54,215 nt of DNA from Candidatus Epulonipiscium sp. (GCA_012519955.1 JAAYPH010000123.1:1-54215); one strand, 5' to 3'. Numbered from the stretch's first letter, positions 8,106 to 16,042 are shown. Numbers and translations are program-made. The notes: generated by a model not told the origin, from the letters alone.

Positions 8106-9389
8106 ATGTTTAGACGATATCCCGCCACAATGATGCGCCAATCAACCGGCAGGCTTGTTGTAGATGTTTTTACAAGAAGTCAGAACAAACCCCTTTCCCC
8201 TGTCCCCGGTGCAACCGTTGTTGTCCGTGAAAGATCGAATGGCACCAGGCAAAGACAGCCTGTAGAAGTACTTAAAACTAACGAATCCGGAAAAACAGAA
8301 ACGATATCTCTCAGTACCCCTCCGGTGGAACTCACTCAGGAACCACCTCAACAACAGCCTTATGCAACTTATGATATTGAAATACAAGCTCCCGGCTATA
8401 CCACATTGTTAATAGAAGGCACTCAAATTTTTGCCGATACCACTGCAATTCAAAATGTAACTTTAGAGCCGGCAGGAGAAATGGAAAGACAGTTGAATGA
8501 AATTTTTATCCAGCCTCATACCCTATGGGGATCTTATCCGCCTAAAATACCGGAAGCTGAAATTAAACCAGAGCCGCCCCCAACAGGCTTTATTGTATTG
8601 GATGAACCCGTTATCCCCCAATATGTTATTGTACATGACGGTGTTCCTGATGATCCTACCGCACCTAATTATTATATAGGCTTTAAAGATTATATAAAAA
8701 ACGTAGCTTCCAGTGAAATTTTTCCTACATGGCCTGAAAATACAATTCGATCCAATGTTCTTGCTATTTTATCTTTCACTCTTAACCGCATATTTACGGA
8801 ATGGTACAGGGGAAAAGGAAAAGATTTTACAATTACTTCTTCTACTGCCTATGATCATGCATTCTTCTATGGCAGAAACATCTATGATTCAGTATCAGAA
8901 ATTGTAGATGAATTATTTGTAAATTATATTAAGCGTCCCAGCTACCGACAACCTCTTTTAACGCAGTACTGCGACGGCGTTAAAGTAGAATGCCCTAACT
9001 GGATGACTCAATGGGGATCTAAAAATTTAGGAGATCAAGGCTTGGATGCTATAAGCATTCTTAGAAGTTTTTACGGTCAAAACATATACCTTGATACAGC
9101 AGTCAGAGTATCCGGCATTCCATCTTCTTTCCCGGGATATAATCTCACAATAGGTTCCAGCGGTGCTCCTGTCAGAACCATACAAGAACAGTTAAACGCT
9201 ATCTCAAATAGTTTCCCGGCAATTCCTAAAGTAAGAGTTGACGGAAACTATGGTCAGCAAACTGCCGATGCCGTTAAAAAATTCCAGGAAGTATTTAATA
9301 TGCCCGTTAATGGCATCGTAGATTATCCTACATGGTACAGAATATCAGATATATATGTTGGTGTTACGAGATTGGCTGAATTGGTATAA
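8106..9389 (+). CDS. sleC: SleC-like spore cortex-lytic enzyme (SpoIID-like plus peptidoglycan-binding domain)
   Basis: The protein has 427 residues. Residues ~14-122 form a beta-sandwich, carboxypeptidase-regulatory-like propeptide region. Residues ~190-300 match the SpoIID-like lytic transglycosylase core (YIKNVASSEIFPTWPEN and FTITSSTAYDHAF; Glu204 is the likely catalytic acid). Residues ~345-425 are a PG_binding_1 domain (RTIQEQL, IPKVRVDGNYGQQTADAVKK). Clostridial SleC has this build: it is stored as a proenzyme in spores and degrades cortex after cleavage by Csp proteases. A Csp homologue lies 10 kb downstream. The start follows GAGAGGG. No classical signal peptide is seen. A paralogue with another cortex role is the main alternative. 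Confidence 0.8.
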   Translation: MFRRYPATMMRQSTGRLVVDVFTRSQNKPLSPVPGATVVVRERSNGTRQRQPVEVLKTNESGKTETISLSTPPVELTQEPPQQQPYATYDIEIQAPGYTTLLIEGTQIFADTTAIQNVTLEPAGEMERQLNEIFIQPHTLWGSYPPKIPEAEIKPEPPPTGFIVLDEPVIPQYVIVHDGVPDDPTAPNYYIGFKDYIKNVASSEIFPTWPENTIRSNVLAILSFTLNRIFTEWYRGKGKDFTITSSTAYDHAFFYGRNIYDSVSEIVDELFVNYIKRPSYRQPLLTQYCDGVKVECPNWMTQWGSKNLGDQGLDAISILRSFYGQNIYLDTAVRVSGIPSSFPGYNLTIGSSGAPVRTIQEQLNAISNSFPAIPKVRVDGNYGQQTADAVKKFQEVFNMPVNGIVDYPTWYRISDIYVGVTRLAELV

Positions 9390-9416
9390 AAAATCCTCCC
9401 CGGAGGATTTTTTATT
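9388..9416. terminator. Terminator after the SleC-like gene
   Basis: The arms AAAATCCTCC (9390-9399) and GGAGGATTTT (9402-9411) form a compact 10-bp stem and run into TTTTTTATT. It starts directly after the stop codon. Confidence 0.85.
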
Positions 9417-9511
9417 ATGTGACTTAAATCATATAAAAAGGTCATACTATACCCTATAATACAGATATAAAGAGATTTGATTTAAAATGAATTACTCAAG
9501 GAGGAAATGTA

Positions 9512-10072
9512 ATGGATGCAATTACACTTTTAATGGAAGAACATAAACATATTAAAAGAGCGTTAACCTGTATCAGAAAACTATGTATAGCCATTTTGAA
9601 TGGTCAGCCAGTAGATACTGATCTTTTCTATCAGATCATCGATTTTGTTAGAAATTATGCGGATAAGCATCACCACAGCAAAGAGGAAACCGTACTGTTT
9701 AAGAAAATGTCTGAAGAATTGGGCGAGAGAATTGCCAATGGTCCCATTTATGGAATGCTGGCAGAACATGATCTTGGAAGATTGTTTATGATGAATTTAG
9801 AAAATGCTCTTAAGGAAATTGAAAAAGGAAATCTGGATGCCAGAGTGGATGTTATCGCCAACGCCATCGCTTATACAGATTTGCTTCACAGACATATTCA
9901 TAAAGAAGACACTGCAATATATACCTTTGCAGCAAAACAGCTTTCTAATGAAGCAATGTCTGAAGTAGAAGAAAAATGCGGCGAAGCTGAAAAAGAGGCA
10001 ACAGAAAAGAATGTCCAAAATAAGTATCTTGAATTTTTAGATCACTTAGAAGAAATTACAGCAAACTTATAA
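9512..10072 (+). CDS. Hemerythrin domain protein
   Basis: This 186-residue four-helix protein has the hemerythrin HHE pattern. Likely di-iron ligands are His11 (MEEHKHI), the HHHSKEE cluster (53-59), His86 (AEHDLG), and the HRHIHKED cluster (126-133). Single-domain hemerythrins of anaerobes bind oxygen or NO, or help repair and supply iron. The rubrerythrin gene nearby suggests oxygen or peroxide protection. The C-terminal ~45 residues are acidic and helical. The start follows AAGGAGGAAATGTA. It is flanked by terminators and looks monocistronic. Confidence 0.9.
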   Translation: MDAITLLMEEHKHIKRALTCIRKLCIAILNGQPVDTDLFYQIIDFVRNYADKHHHSKEETVLFKKMSEELGERIANGPIYGMLAEHDLGRLFMMNLENALKEIEKGNLDARVDVIANAIAYTDLLHRHIHKEDTAIYTFAAKQLSNEAMSEVEEKCGEAEKEATEKNVQNKYLEFLDHLEEITANL

Positions 10073-10120
10073 AATCTATGTAGATATTTTTGTACTACAT
10101 ATCATTTGATTCAAAATAGT

Positions 10121-10160
10121 AATTCGCAAGATAGCGTGCGAAAAACGCACTTGTGAATTT
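10121..10160. repeat. Intergenic hairpin after the hemerythrin gene
   Basis: Arms AATTCGCAAG and GTGCG pair with CGCAC and TTGTGAATT around an AAAAA loop, leaving a small internal loop. It is the first of several palindromes packed into 10.07-10.40 kb. There is no T-tract, so it is not a standard terminator. Confidence 0.5.
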
Positions 10161-10201
10161 GGAAAGTTGTCCCTTGAAAGCAAGACAAACTTTCTTATTT
10201 C
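10161..10201. repeat. Degenerate repeat module related to 37671-37714
   Basis: The block GGAAAGTTGTCCCTTG...AAACTTTCTTATTTC is itself an imperfect palindrome. It aligns by eye with AGAAAGTTTGTTCCCTTG...GAACTTTCTTATTTC at 37671-37714, at roughly 80% identity and in the same orientation. Confidence 0.55.
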
Positions 10202-10245
10202 AAAATAACAATGGAGCGACTCCCCCTTCGCTCCATTGTTATTTT
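10202..10245. terminator. Perfect 18-bp stem hairpin, likely hemerythrin terminator
   Basis: The arms 10202-10219 and 10228-10245 (AAAATAACAATGGAGCGA and its exact complement) form a perfect 18-bp stem with an 8-nt loop. The right side ends in TTTTATTATAAC. It can act in either direction and lies between the convergent hemerythrin and asparaginase genes. Confidence 0.65.
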
Positions 10246-10261
10246 ATTATAACTTTTATTT

Positions 10262-10400
10262 TATTACATAGGGCATTCCTCTGAATTTTCTATGGGATAA
10301 AAAGCCCTCAGGGCAGAATGCACACATGCGTATATTGTATTTTGTCCGATTTTGCCTGCCGTGTTAGGCGTGAAAGTTTTGCAATCGAAACTCTTTCTTA
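10262..10400 (-). repeat. ~139-bp mosaic intergenic repeat, full copy (minus orientation)
   Basis: Read on the minus strand, this aligns almost end to end with 24378-24519. Shared blocks are AAGAAAGAGTTTCG, the ACGG/GGCAAA region, ACAAAATACAATA, GTGTGCATTCTGCCC, CTTTTT, and the closing CATAGGAAATT...CCTATG-type palindrome. The first bases of the repeat are the stop codon of the asparaginase gene. The two copies lie in opposite orientation. No ORF or transposase is associated with it. Confidence 0.8.
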
Positions 10401-11390
10401 TATTGTGCTGTATAATCCTTTTTCAAATAAACTTTTTACCTCGTTCATATCGTTAGTGACTCCTAAAATAAGCATGAGCTTTATTCTTGCCTTTTGTCCC
10501 GACATATTATCTCCAAGGATCACACCCATGTCTCTTAGCTCTTTTCCTCCTCCGGGATAACCGTATGAATCCAATACTCTGCCTTTCGGACATCTGGAAA
10601 CCAAAACCACTGGAATATTCTTAGAAATAGCATATTGTATGCCTTCTACCATTTGAGGAGGTACATTGCCCCGTCCCATGCCTTCAAGAACAATTCCTTT
10701 CATTCCTGAATCAACGCTATATTTTATAAAGGATGAGTCCATTCCAACTCCTGCTTTTATAAGTGCAATCCTGGTTTCAATGGTATCGGTCATAATATGT
10801 TGTCTCGCTTTTCTGTTTCTATAATAAATCACCCTGTCCTGATCCACTATGCCTAAGGGACCAAAGTCCATACTTTGAAAGGTATCTAATGCCAAGGTAT
10901 GGGTTTTTGTGATCTCATCCGCTGAATTTACTTGGTTATTCATGACAACCAATACCCCTTTATTCATGGACTCACTGGAGCACACCGTACAAATGGAAGC
11001 CGCCAAATTAGCTGGTCCATCATATCCAAGCTCAGAGCTGTTTCGCATTGCACCGGTGATGACCACAGGTTTTTTCTCATGCAAAATCAAGTCCAAAAAA
11101 TAAGCAGTTTCTTCTAAACTGTCTGTACCGTGGGTAATGATAACGCCTGCAATATCAGGACGATCTATAAAATCTTTCGTAATCTTTGATAACTCCAGCA
11201 TCATTTCCGGGGTGATATGGGGTCCCGGATAATTCCCATAAACCAATGGCTCAATATAAGCCATTTTTTCAATACCAGTAACCTTTGCCAGGATTTCTTC
11301 ACCGGATAGAGCAGGAATGGCTGCCTTTAATCTCTCATCCGCTTTCATTGATATTGTTCCACCAGTAAAAATTACAGCTACTTTTTTCAA
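10398..11390 (-). CDS. L-asparaginase
   Basis: This 330-residue enzyme hydrolyses asparagine to aspartate and ammonia. The N-terminal motif FTGGTIS holds the nucleophile Thr12. The second active-site motif ITHGTDSLEETA (residues ~85-96) supplies Thr89-Asp90. The segment VITGAMRNSSELGYDGP is a conserved family block. There is no signal peptide, so it is cytoplasmic. The start has an AGGTGAG ribosome site, and the length is normal. The stop codon lies at the edge of a mosaic repeat. The fold also includes Glu-tRNA(Gln) amidotransferase D-type proteins, but the length and lack of an extra domain favour a plain asparaginase. Confidence 0.92.
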   Translation of the reverse strand: MKKVAVIFTGGTISMKADERLKAAIPALSGEEILAKVTGIEKMAYIEPLVYGNYPGPHITPEMMLELSKITKDFIDRPDIAGVIITHGTDSLEETAYFLDLILHEKKPVVITGAMRNSSELGYDGPANLAASICTVCSSESMNKGVLVVMNNQVNSADEITKTHTLALDTFQSMDFGPLGIVDQDRVIYYRNRKARQHIMTDTIETRIALIKAGVGMDSSFIKYSVDSGMKGIVLEGMGRGNVPPQMVEGIQYAISKNIPVVLVSRCPKGRVLDSYGYPGGGKELRDMGVILGDNMSGQKARIKLMLILGVTNDMNEVKSLFEKGLYSTI

Positions 11391-11513
11391 GTTCTCACCT
11401 CATCGCAAATACTATAGAATTTTATCATTTTATGTTTGATTTTATCATACTTCTTTAGATAAGAATATATCAAGTAAAAAATTTAAGTTTTTTGCTGTGG
11501 AGAATTGGTATGA

Positions 11514-11562
11514 TTTACATTTTACTGTTTTATGATATAATAATATTTGAAAATAATTATTC
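11514..11562 (+). promoter_or_regulatory. Rubrerythrin promoter with PerR-box-like site
   Basis: TTTACA (11514-11519) and TATAAT (11536-11541) are spaced by 16 bp. Just downstream, 11548-11562 (TGAAAATAATTATTC) agrees with the PerR-box consensus at about 10 of 14 fixed positions and lies inside the near-palindrome TTTGAA...TTCAAA. PerR control of rubrerythrin is known in clostridia; here it is inferred. Confidence 0.5.
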
Positions 11563-11577
11563 AAAGGAGGAAGTACG

Positions 11578-12168
11578 ATGAAGTCACTAAAGGGAACAAA
11601 AACAGCTGAAAATCTACTCAAATCTTTTGCAGGTGAGTCTCAAGCAAGAAACCGTTATACATATTATGCATCCATCGCAAAAAAAGAAGGGTATGTACAA
11701 ATTTCAAACATATTTACTGAGACTGCCGATAACGAAAAAGAACATGCAAAAAGATTTTTCAAATTTTTAAGTGCTGATCCTGAATTAAATGGAACCGCTC
11801 TTCAAATTACTGCAGATTATCCTATTGCTTTAGGAAACACCTTAGAAAACCTTAAATCTGCTGCAGCTGGAGAAAACGAAGAATGGACCGATCTTTATCC
11901 TGCTTTTGCAAATGTAGCTGATGAAGAAGGCTTCCCAGAAATAGCTGCTGTATATAGAAAAATCGCAGATGCTGAAAAAAGACATGAAACCAGATTTGGC
12001 AAATTAGCTGCGAATATTGAAAACGGTACTGTATTCAAGAAAGATGAAGTGGTTTTATGGAAATGTAATAACTGCGGATATATCCATGAAGGAATGGAAG
12101 CTCCAAAACTTTGCCCAGCTTGTGCTCATCCTCAAGCTCACTTTGAAGTATTTGTTGAAACGTATTAA
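11578..12168 (+). CDS. rbr: Rubrerythrin
   Basis: This 196-residue protein has an N-terminal ferritin-like di-iron domain (Glu20 in AGESQARN, Glu53 in DNEKEH, and the later DEEGFPEIA and DAEKRHE motifs). A C-terminal rubredoxin domain has Cys163/Cys166 and Cys179/Cys182. Rubrerythrin is a cytoplasmic peroxidase that reduces hydrogen peroxide in anaerobes. The start follows AAAGGAGGAAGTACG. It is monocistronic, with its own promoter upstream and a 58-bp hairpin repeat downstream. All expected ligands are present. Confidence 0.97.
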   Translation: MKSLKGTKTAENLLKSFAGESQARNRYTYYASIAKKEGYVQISNIFTETADNEKEHAKRFFKFLSADPELNGTALQITADYPIALGNTLENLKSAAAGENEEWTDLYPAFANVADEEGFPEIAAVYRKIADAEKRHETRFGKLAANIENGTVFKKDEVVLWKCNNCGYIHEGMEAPKLCPACAHPQAHFEVFVETY

Positions 12169-12203
12169 ATTTACAACGACAAAAAATAGGAACATTTAAA
12201 ATA

Positions 12204-12267
12204 ATACCTCCAAAGTAGATAATCTAATTCATTCAAAATTAGACGATCTATTTGGAGGTGTTTTTTT
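12204..12267 (+). repeat. 58-bp hairpin-terminator repeat, copy 2 (after rubrerythrin)
   Basis: The block 12204-12261 matches copies 1 and 3 over its whole length (49 of 58 positions with copy 3) and is followed by TTTTTTT. The outer stem is ACCTCC/GGAGGT. A bulged A in the left arm (CCAAAGTAGA against TCTATTTGG) is kept, so the copies share orientation. Confidence 0.85.
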
Positions 12268-12282
12268 AGAATAAAATCTATA

Positions 12283-13005
12283 CTATACATATTGTCCGAA
12301 ATTTTTACTTAAAAAGTTCTCATCCGACTTTTGTTTAAAATAGGTTGGATATTTTTCAACAATATAATCTGTTTGAGATACAATTCGGGTAAAATGCTGG
12401 TGTGTTGATTGAAGTATCATATCAACATTTTTCTCTTTTATATACTGTATAATCTGCCTATGTTGCCTTATTACCTCTTCTGAAGTTTCTAGATCCCACA
12501 ATGTAATGAGTCGTAATCTTCTATAATGGCCGGAAATACTCTCAATTAAATTCCATGACATATCTCTTTCAGCAGTCTTAAAAAAGATCGAATGAAACGC
12601 ATCATCATAATCTAAAAAAGAAGTATAATCTTGATTCTTTAAACTTGTTATTTGCATTTCAATTAGATTTTCTAATTGAATAATAGAATACTCATTATAC
12701 TGTTTCATGAATAATAAAATTGCTTTTTCTTCCAGACTGCTTCTAATAAATTGCTCTTCTTCAACTCTTTTTAAATCTATTTTAGATACATAAGTACCTC
12801 TTTGAGCAAGAATATCAACTAATCCTTCTTTACTCAATTTTATAATGCTGTCACGAACAGGGGAACGGCTTACTTCCAGCTTCTGAGCTATCTCCTTAAT
12901 AACCAGGGGTTCTCCAGGCTTTAAATTCAGTTCAATAATTTGTTTTCTCAAGCCAAAATAGATGCTGTCTCCTATATTCGAAATGGGATTCATTGTTAAA
13001 TGCAT
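12283..13005 (-). CDS. GntR-family regulator with FCD-type domain, likely hexuronate repressor
   Basis: The protein has 240 residues. The winged HTH covers residues ~10-78 (KEIAQKLEVSRSPVRDSIIK, then GLVDILAQRGTYVSKI), and a helical FCD-type ligand domain covers ~85-225 with DDAFHSIFF and HRQIIQYI metal or ligand motifs. It resembles the UxuR/ExuR-like group of the FadR subfamily. It faces the TRAP transporter and the uxu genes, and a site with 12 of 14 bases like the dctP-side operator overlaps its own -10 box. Likely effectors are hexuronates or pathway intermediates (inference). The start follows AAAGGTGGGG. Confidence 0.88.
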   Translation of the reverse strand: MHLTMNPISNIGDSIYFGLRKQIIELNLKPGEPLVIKEIAQKLEVSRSPVRDSIIKLSKEGLVDILAQRGTYVSKIDLKRVEEEQFIRSSLEEKAILLFMKQYNEYSIIQLENLIEMQITSLKNQDYTSFLDYDDAFHSIFFKTAERDMSWNLIESISGHYRRLRLITLWDLETSEEVIRQHRQIIQYIKEKNVDMILQSTHQHFTRIVSQTDYIVEKYPTYFKQKSDENFLSKNFGQYV

Positions 13006-13035
13006 TCTGCCCCACCTTTCTCCATTATTAGTAAT

Positions 13036-13064
13036 ATTCTAATATACTATTTCAATGAATTCAA
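13036..13064 (-). promoter_or_regulatory. Promoter of the GntR gene with overlapping operator
   Basis: On the minus strand TTGAAT (13064-13059) and TAGAAT (13041-13036) are 17 bp apart. The candidate operator AATAGTATATTAGA (minus strand, 13051-13038) overlaps the -10 and agrees at 12 of 14 bases with the dctP-side operator at 16140-16153. Confidence 0.55.
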
Positions 13065-13077
13065 TGAATTCTTATAG

Positions 13078-13120
13078 AAAAAGCACATTATATCCAAAAA
13101 AAATATATAGTGTGCTTTTT
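13078..13120. terminator. Terminator of the TRAP transporter operon
   Basis: Arms AAAAAGCACA (13078-13087) and TGTGCTTTTT (13111-13120), extended by TTATAT/ATATAG pairing, form a bidirectional hairpin with T-tracts. It separates dctM from the GntR promoter. Confidence 0.8.
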
Positions 13121-13136
13121 GCTATTTTATATACAT

Positions 13137-14417
13137 TTAATTTCCATATACCAAATTTGGTAATAATAAAATTAAGTCAGGGAAAAATGCTATAATCAAG
13201 ACAACTGCTAAAATTGCAATATAAAATGGTATAGCTTCTTTTACTGTTTCTTCAGGAGTACATCCCATTATATCAGAAACTGTATATAAAGCAATTCCAA
13301 CTGGCGGTGTCATAATACCTCCTGTTACAACAGTCATCATAAGTATCCCAAAGTGAACTGGATCTACTCCAACGCTGGTTACAATCGGTAATAAAATAGG
13401 TGTTAGCAACAAAGCACATACAGTTGTTTCAACAAACATTCCTGCAATAATTAGGAATACAATAATAAGAAGAAGCATAATGGTTTTACTTGATGTAATA
13501 CCAATTAATAAGGATGCCAAAGTTTGAGGAACACTGTCATAAACAATTCCGTATCCAAAGATACCGGAAATTGCAACAATTAACATGATAACTCCGATAT
13601 CCCTTACACTTTCTTTCAATGTTTGAATAAATGTTTTTAAGGTAAGCTCTTTGTGTATAAATGCCCCAACGATGATTGCATAAAAAGCTGCAAAAGCTCC
13701 TGCTTCTGATGGAGTCATTAACCCCATACGAATTCCCACAATTAAAATAACAGGGAATAAAAGCGCCCAGATACAATCCACAAAAGCTTTAACTATTTCA
13801 CCAAGTGAAGCTCTTTCTTGTCTTTCTGGCATGTAATTTCTTTTCTTTGCACTTATATCTACTGCAATCATTAACGCTATTGCCATTATAAAACCAGGTA
13901 CAATTCCTGCAACAAATAATCGTCCAATTGAAACTTCTCCAACGGATCCATAAATGATTAGACCCATACTAGGAGGTATTGTAGCAGTAATTAAAGAAGA
14001 TAAGCCATTAATCGCTGCTCCCCAACCTTTGGAATATCCTCTTTTCACCATGTCAGGACCAAGAATTCTGGATTCCATAGCTGCATCGGCATTCGCACTA
14101 CCGGATACTCCACCCATTAAGGTACTCATCACAACACTTACTTGTCCAATATGTCCATGCATATGACCAACTAAAACATTTGACAGCTTAATCATTCTTG
14201 ATGTAATACCCGTATGATTCATCAGATTACCTGCAAAGATAAATAGTGGTATTGCCAAAAGAGTAAATGATTGAGTTCCTGATACTACCTTCTGAACTAC
14301 AATAGAATAAGGTACGTCATTAGTAAAAAAGAAAGTTGCTCCTGATATTCCTATGGCAAATGCTACAGGCATACCGAGAATTAATAAAGCAAAGAATACT
14401 ATAACAACTGTTAACAT
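13137..14417 (-). CDS. dctM: TRAP transporter large permease (DctM family)
   Basis: This 426-residue inner-membrane protein has about twelve membrane segments. The family motifs IPLFIFAGNLMNHTGI (residues ~56-71), GGVSGSANADAA and GLIIYGSVGEVSIGRLFVAG are present. It forms the Na+-driven channel of a TRAP transporter together with the small DctQ subunit. Its start overlaps the dctQ stop by 7 bases, as usual. The adjacent uxuA-uxuB genes and shared operators suggest a hexuronate or another sugar acid as substrate. Confidence 0.93.
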   Translation of the reverse strand: MLTVVIVFFALLILGMPVAFAIGISGATFFFTNDVPYSIVVQKVVSGTQSFTLLAIPLFIFAGNLMNHTGITSRMIKLSNVLVGHMHGHIGQVSVVMSTLMGGVSGSANADAAMESRILGPDMVKRGYSKGWGAAINGLSSLITATIPPSMGLIIYGSVGEVSIGRLFVAGIVPGFIMAIALMIAVDISAKKRNYMPERQERASLGEIVKAFVDCIWALLFPVILIVGIRMGLMTPSEAGAFAAFYAIIVGAFIHKELTLKTFIQTLKESVRDIGVIMLIVAISGIFGYGIVYDSVPQTLASLLIGITSSKTIMLLLIIVFLIIAGMFVETTVCALLLTPILLPIVTSVGVDPVHFGILMMTVVTGGIMTPPVGIALYTVSDIMGCTPEETVKEAIPFYIAILAVVLIIAFFPDLILLLPNLVYGN

Positions 14418-14911
14418 AGATCTTTACCTCCTTCGGCGGCATATGTTCCATCTTCTGACTTAAACATTTTAACTAAATTCACCACGGATGTAATGGTTAG
14501 TAAGATACTTCCTACTGGAACACTGGCAGTTGCCCAGGAATAACTTAAATTCATATTAGAAAACTTTCTGTCGATACTGTTAATACACAACGGAATTCCA
14601 TAAACAATTAATGAAATTAGAAAAACGATTATAACAATTTGCCATATAATCTGTAAGTACTTTCTTGCTTTAACAGGTAACTTTTGAAGTAACATATCAA
14701 CTTTAATTAAACTCTTTTCACGCATCGACAAATCTACGCCGAAGAAAATAGACCAGGCAAATAAGAGTTGTGCAATATCACTAGACCAGTTTAACGGATG
14801 TCCTGCAGTTCTAAATAGAGCTGATGCAAATACCAGTGTTACAACTGATATGAGCAATAAACAAGCTAAAAATTCCTCTACTTTAGAAAAGTAGTAATAA
14901 GCTTTTTTCAT
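14411..14911 (-). CDS. dctQ: TRAP transporter small permease (DctQ family)
   Basis: This 166-residue membrane protein has four predicted membrane helices. The motif LNWSSDIAQLLFAWSIFFGVDLSMREKS fits the DctQ family (its Trp-Ser and MREKSLIKVDML parts are typical). It joins DctM to form the permease. The start follows AAGGAGGAGCATC. It is separated from dctP by 117 nt that contain a stable hairpin. Confidence 0.9.
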   Translation of the reverse strand: MKKAYYYFSKVEEFLACLLLISVVTLVFASALFRTAGHPLNWSSDIAQLLFAWSIFFGVDLSMREKSLIKVDMLLQKLPVKARKYLQIIWQIVIIVFLISLIVYGIPLCINSIDRKFSNMNLSYSWATASVPVGSILLTITSVVNLVKMFKSEDGTYAAEGGKDLC

Positions 14912-14966
14912 GATGCTCCTCCTTATTTAACGATTTCTAACCAATCACAGAATCTTTTCTAAAATT

Positions 14967-14998
14967 ACCTCTGACAAAATTAGATTTCTGTCAGAGGT
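14967..14998 (-). terminator. Intercistronic hairpin between dctP and dctQ
   Basis: Perfect 10-bp arms ACCTCTGACA (14967-14976) and TGTCAGAGGT (14989-14998) enclose a 12-nt loop. On the minus strand a weak T-run follows. Such hairpins often stabilise the binding-protein message or attenuate read-through, giving more DctP than permease. Confidence 0.55.
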
Positions 14999-15028
14999 CC
15001 CATTTAAAAATTGTTTTACAAACAATAA

Positions 15029-16042
15029 TTATTTTCCAATCTCTTCATAAATTTTTTGTCTTAACTCAACATAGCCAAGATCTTCATACGCTTTTTCTGC
15101 TGCTTTTTTGAATGCTTCTATATCAATTTCATCTGCTTCTATAATTGTCATACCATTCTTAGCCATGTCAGCTTCATATTCTGTTGCCTTTTCCATAACT
15201 GCTTTAGATGCTTCTGCCGCAGCCTTTGCACATTCTTCCTTTAAAATTGTTTGATATTCTTCTGGAAGTGTACTAAACCATTTCTCTCCGACAATAATAC
15301 CATTCATCAATTGAATATGACTTGTTTTACTCATATACTTTAAAACTTCATAAAGTCTTGCAGGATAAGAAGCAGATGTTTGACCTTCTGCACCATCGAT
15401 TACTTTGGTTTGAACACCATTATATACATCATTCCAGCCAAGAGCTGCAGGCGTTGCACCTAAAGCACCAATTGATTTTGACCAAACATCAGCTCCAGGA
15501 GTTCTAATCAACATATTTGTTAAGTCTGCAGGAGATTTAATAGGTTTGTTTGTCAAGAAATGACGTGGTCCATCATACCAACCAAAATTCAAAACTTCAA
15601 TTCCATGTTGAGAAGATAACTCTTCTACCCATCCATTAAAGGTATCGGATTCTGTAATTTTAACCATTTCTTCATAGTTGTCACCAATATAAGCTGCATT
15701 GATGATGCCAATTTCAGATACATAGTTAGCCATACGACCACCATCAGTTAATACGGCAACATTAACACCTTCCAAAGCTTGTTCAATAACATCTTCATCG
15801 CTACCTAATGCCGCACTTGGATAAACTTCAATTATTAATTTACCATCTGTTCTCTCTTTAACTGCTTCAGCCCATGCTTTAAATCCTTCTACAAAAGGGC
15901 TTCCTTCATTGAGCTGTGTAGACATCTTCAGAGTGTAAACCTTTTTATTAGAAGAATCCCCAGCTGAACTTCCTGAATTACAACCTGCCAATACTGATAC
16001 TGACATCATTGCAATTAATAAAATTGATAAAAACTTTTTCAT
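15029..16042 (-). CDS. dctP: TRAP transporter substrate-binding lipoprotein (DctP family)
   Basis: The protein has ~337 residues from the ATG at 16042, which follows AAAGGGGAGG; a longer reading to 16066 lacks a ribosome site. The signal peptide ends in lipobox LAGC (Cys21), so the protein is membrane-anchored outside the cell. The motif MLIRTPGADVW contains the arginine that usually binds the substrate carboxylate, and ALGWNDVYNGVQTKVIDGAEG is the DctP block that follows. First gene of dctP-dctQ-dctM, divergent from uxuA. The pairing suggests glucuronate, galacturonate or a related acid. Confidence 0.93.
   Translation of the reverse strand: MKKFLSILLIAMMSVSVLAGCNSGSSAGDSSNKKVYTLKMSTQLNEGSPFVEGFKAWAEAVKERTDGKLIIEVYPSAALGSDEDVIEQALEGVNVAVLTDGGRMANYVSEIGIINAAYIGDNYEEMVKITESDTFNGWVEELSSQHGIEVLNFGWYDGPRHFLTNKPIKSPADLTNMLIRTPGADVWSKSIGALGATPAALGWNDVYNGVQTKVIDGAEGQTSASYPARLYEVLKYMSKTSHIQLMNGIIVGEKWFSTLPEEYQTILKEECAKAAAEASKAVMEKATEYEADMAKNGMTIIEADEIDIEAFKKAAEKAYEDLGYVELRQKIYEEIGK

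Noticed and set aside
10398..10400. Asparaginase truncated by the repeat insertion
   Set aside because: The protein has the normal length of about 330 residues and a complete C-terminal region; only the stop codon lies in the repeat edge.
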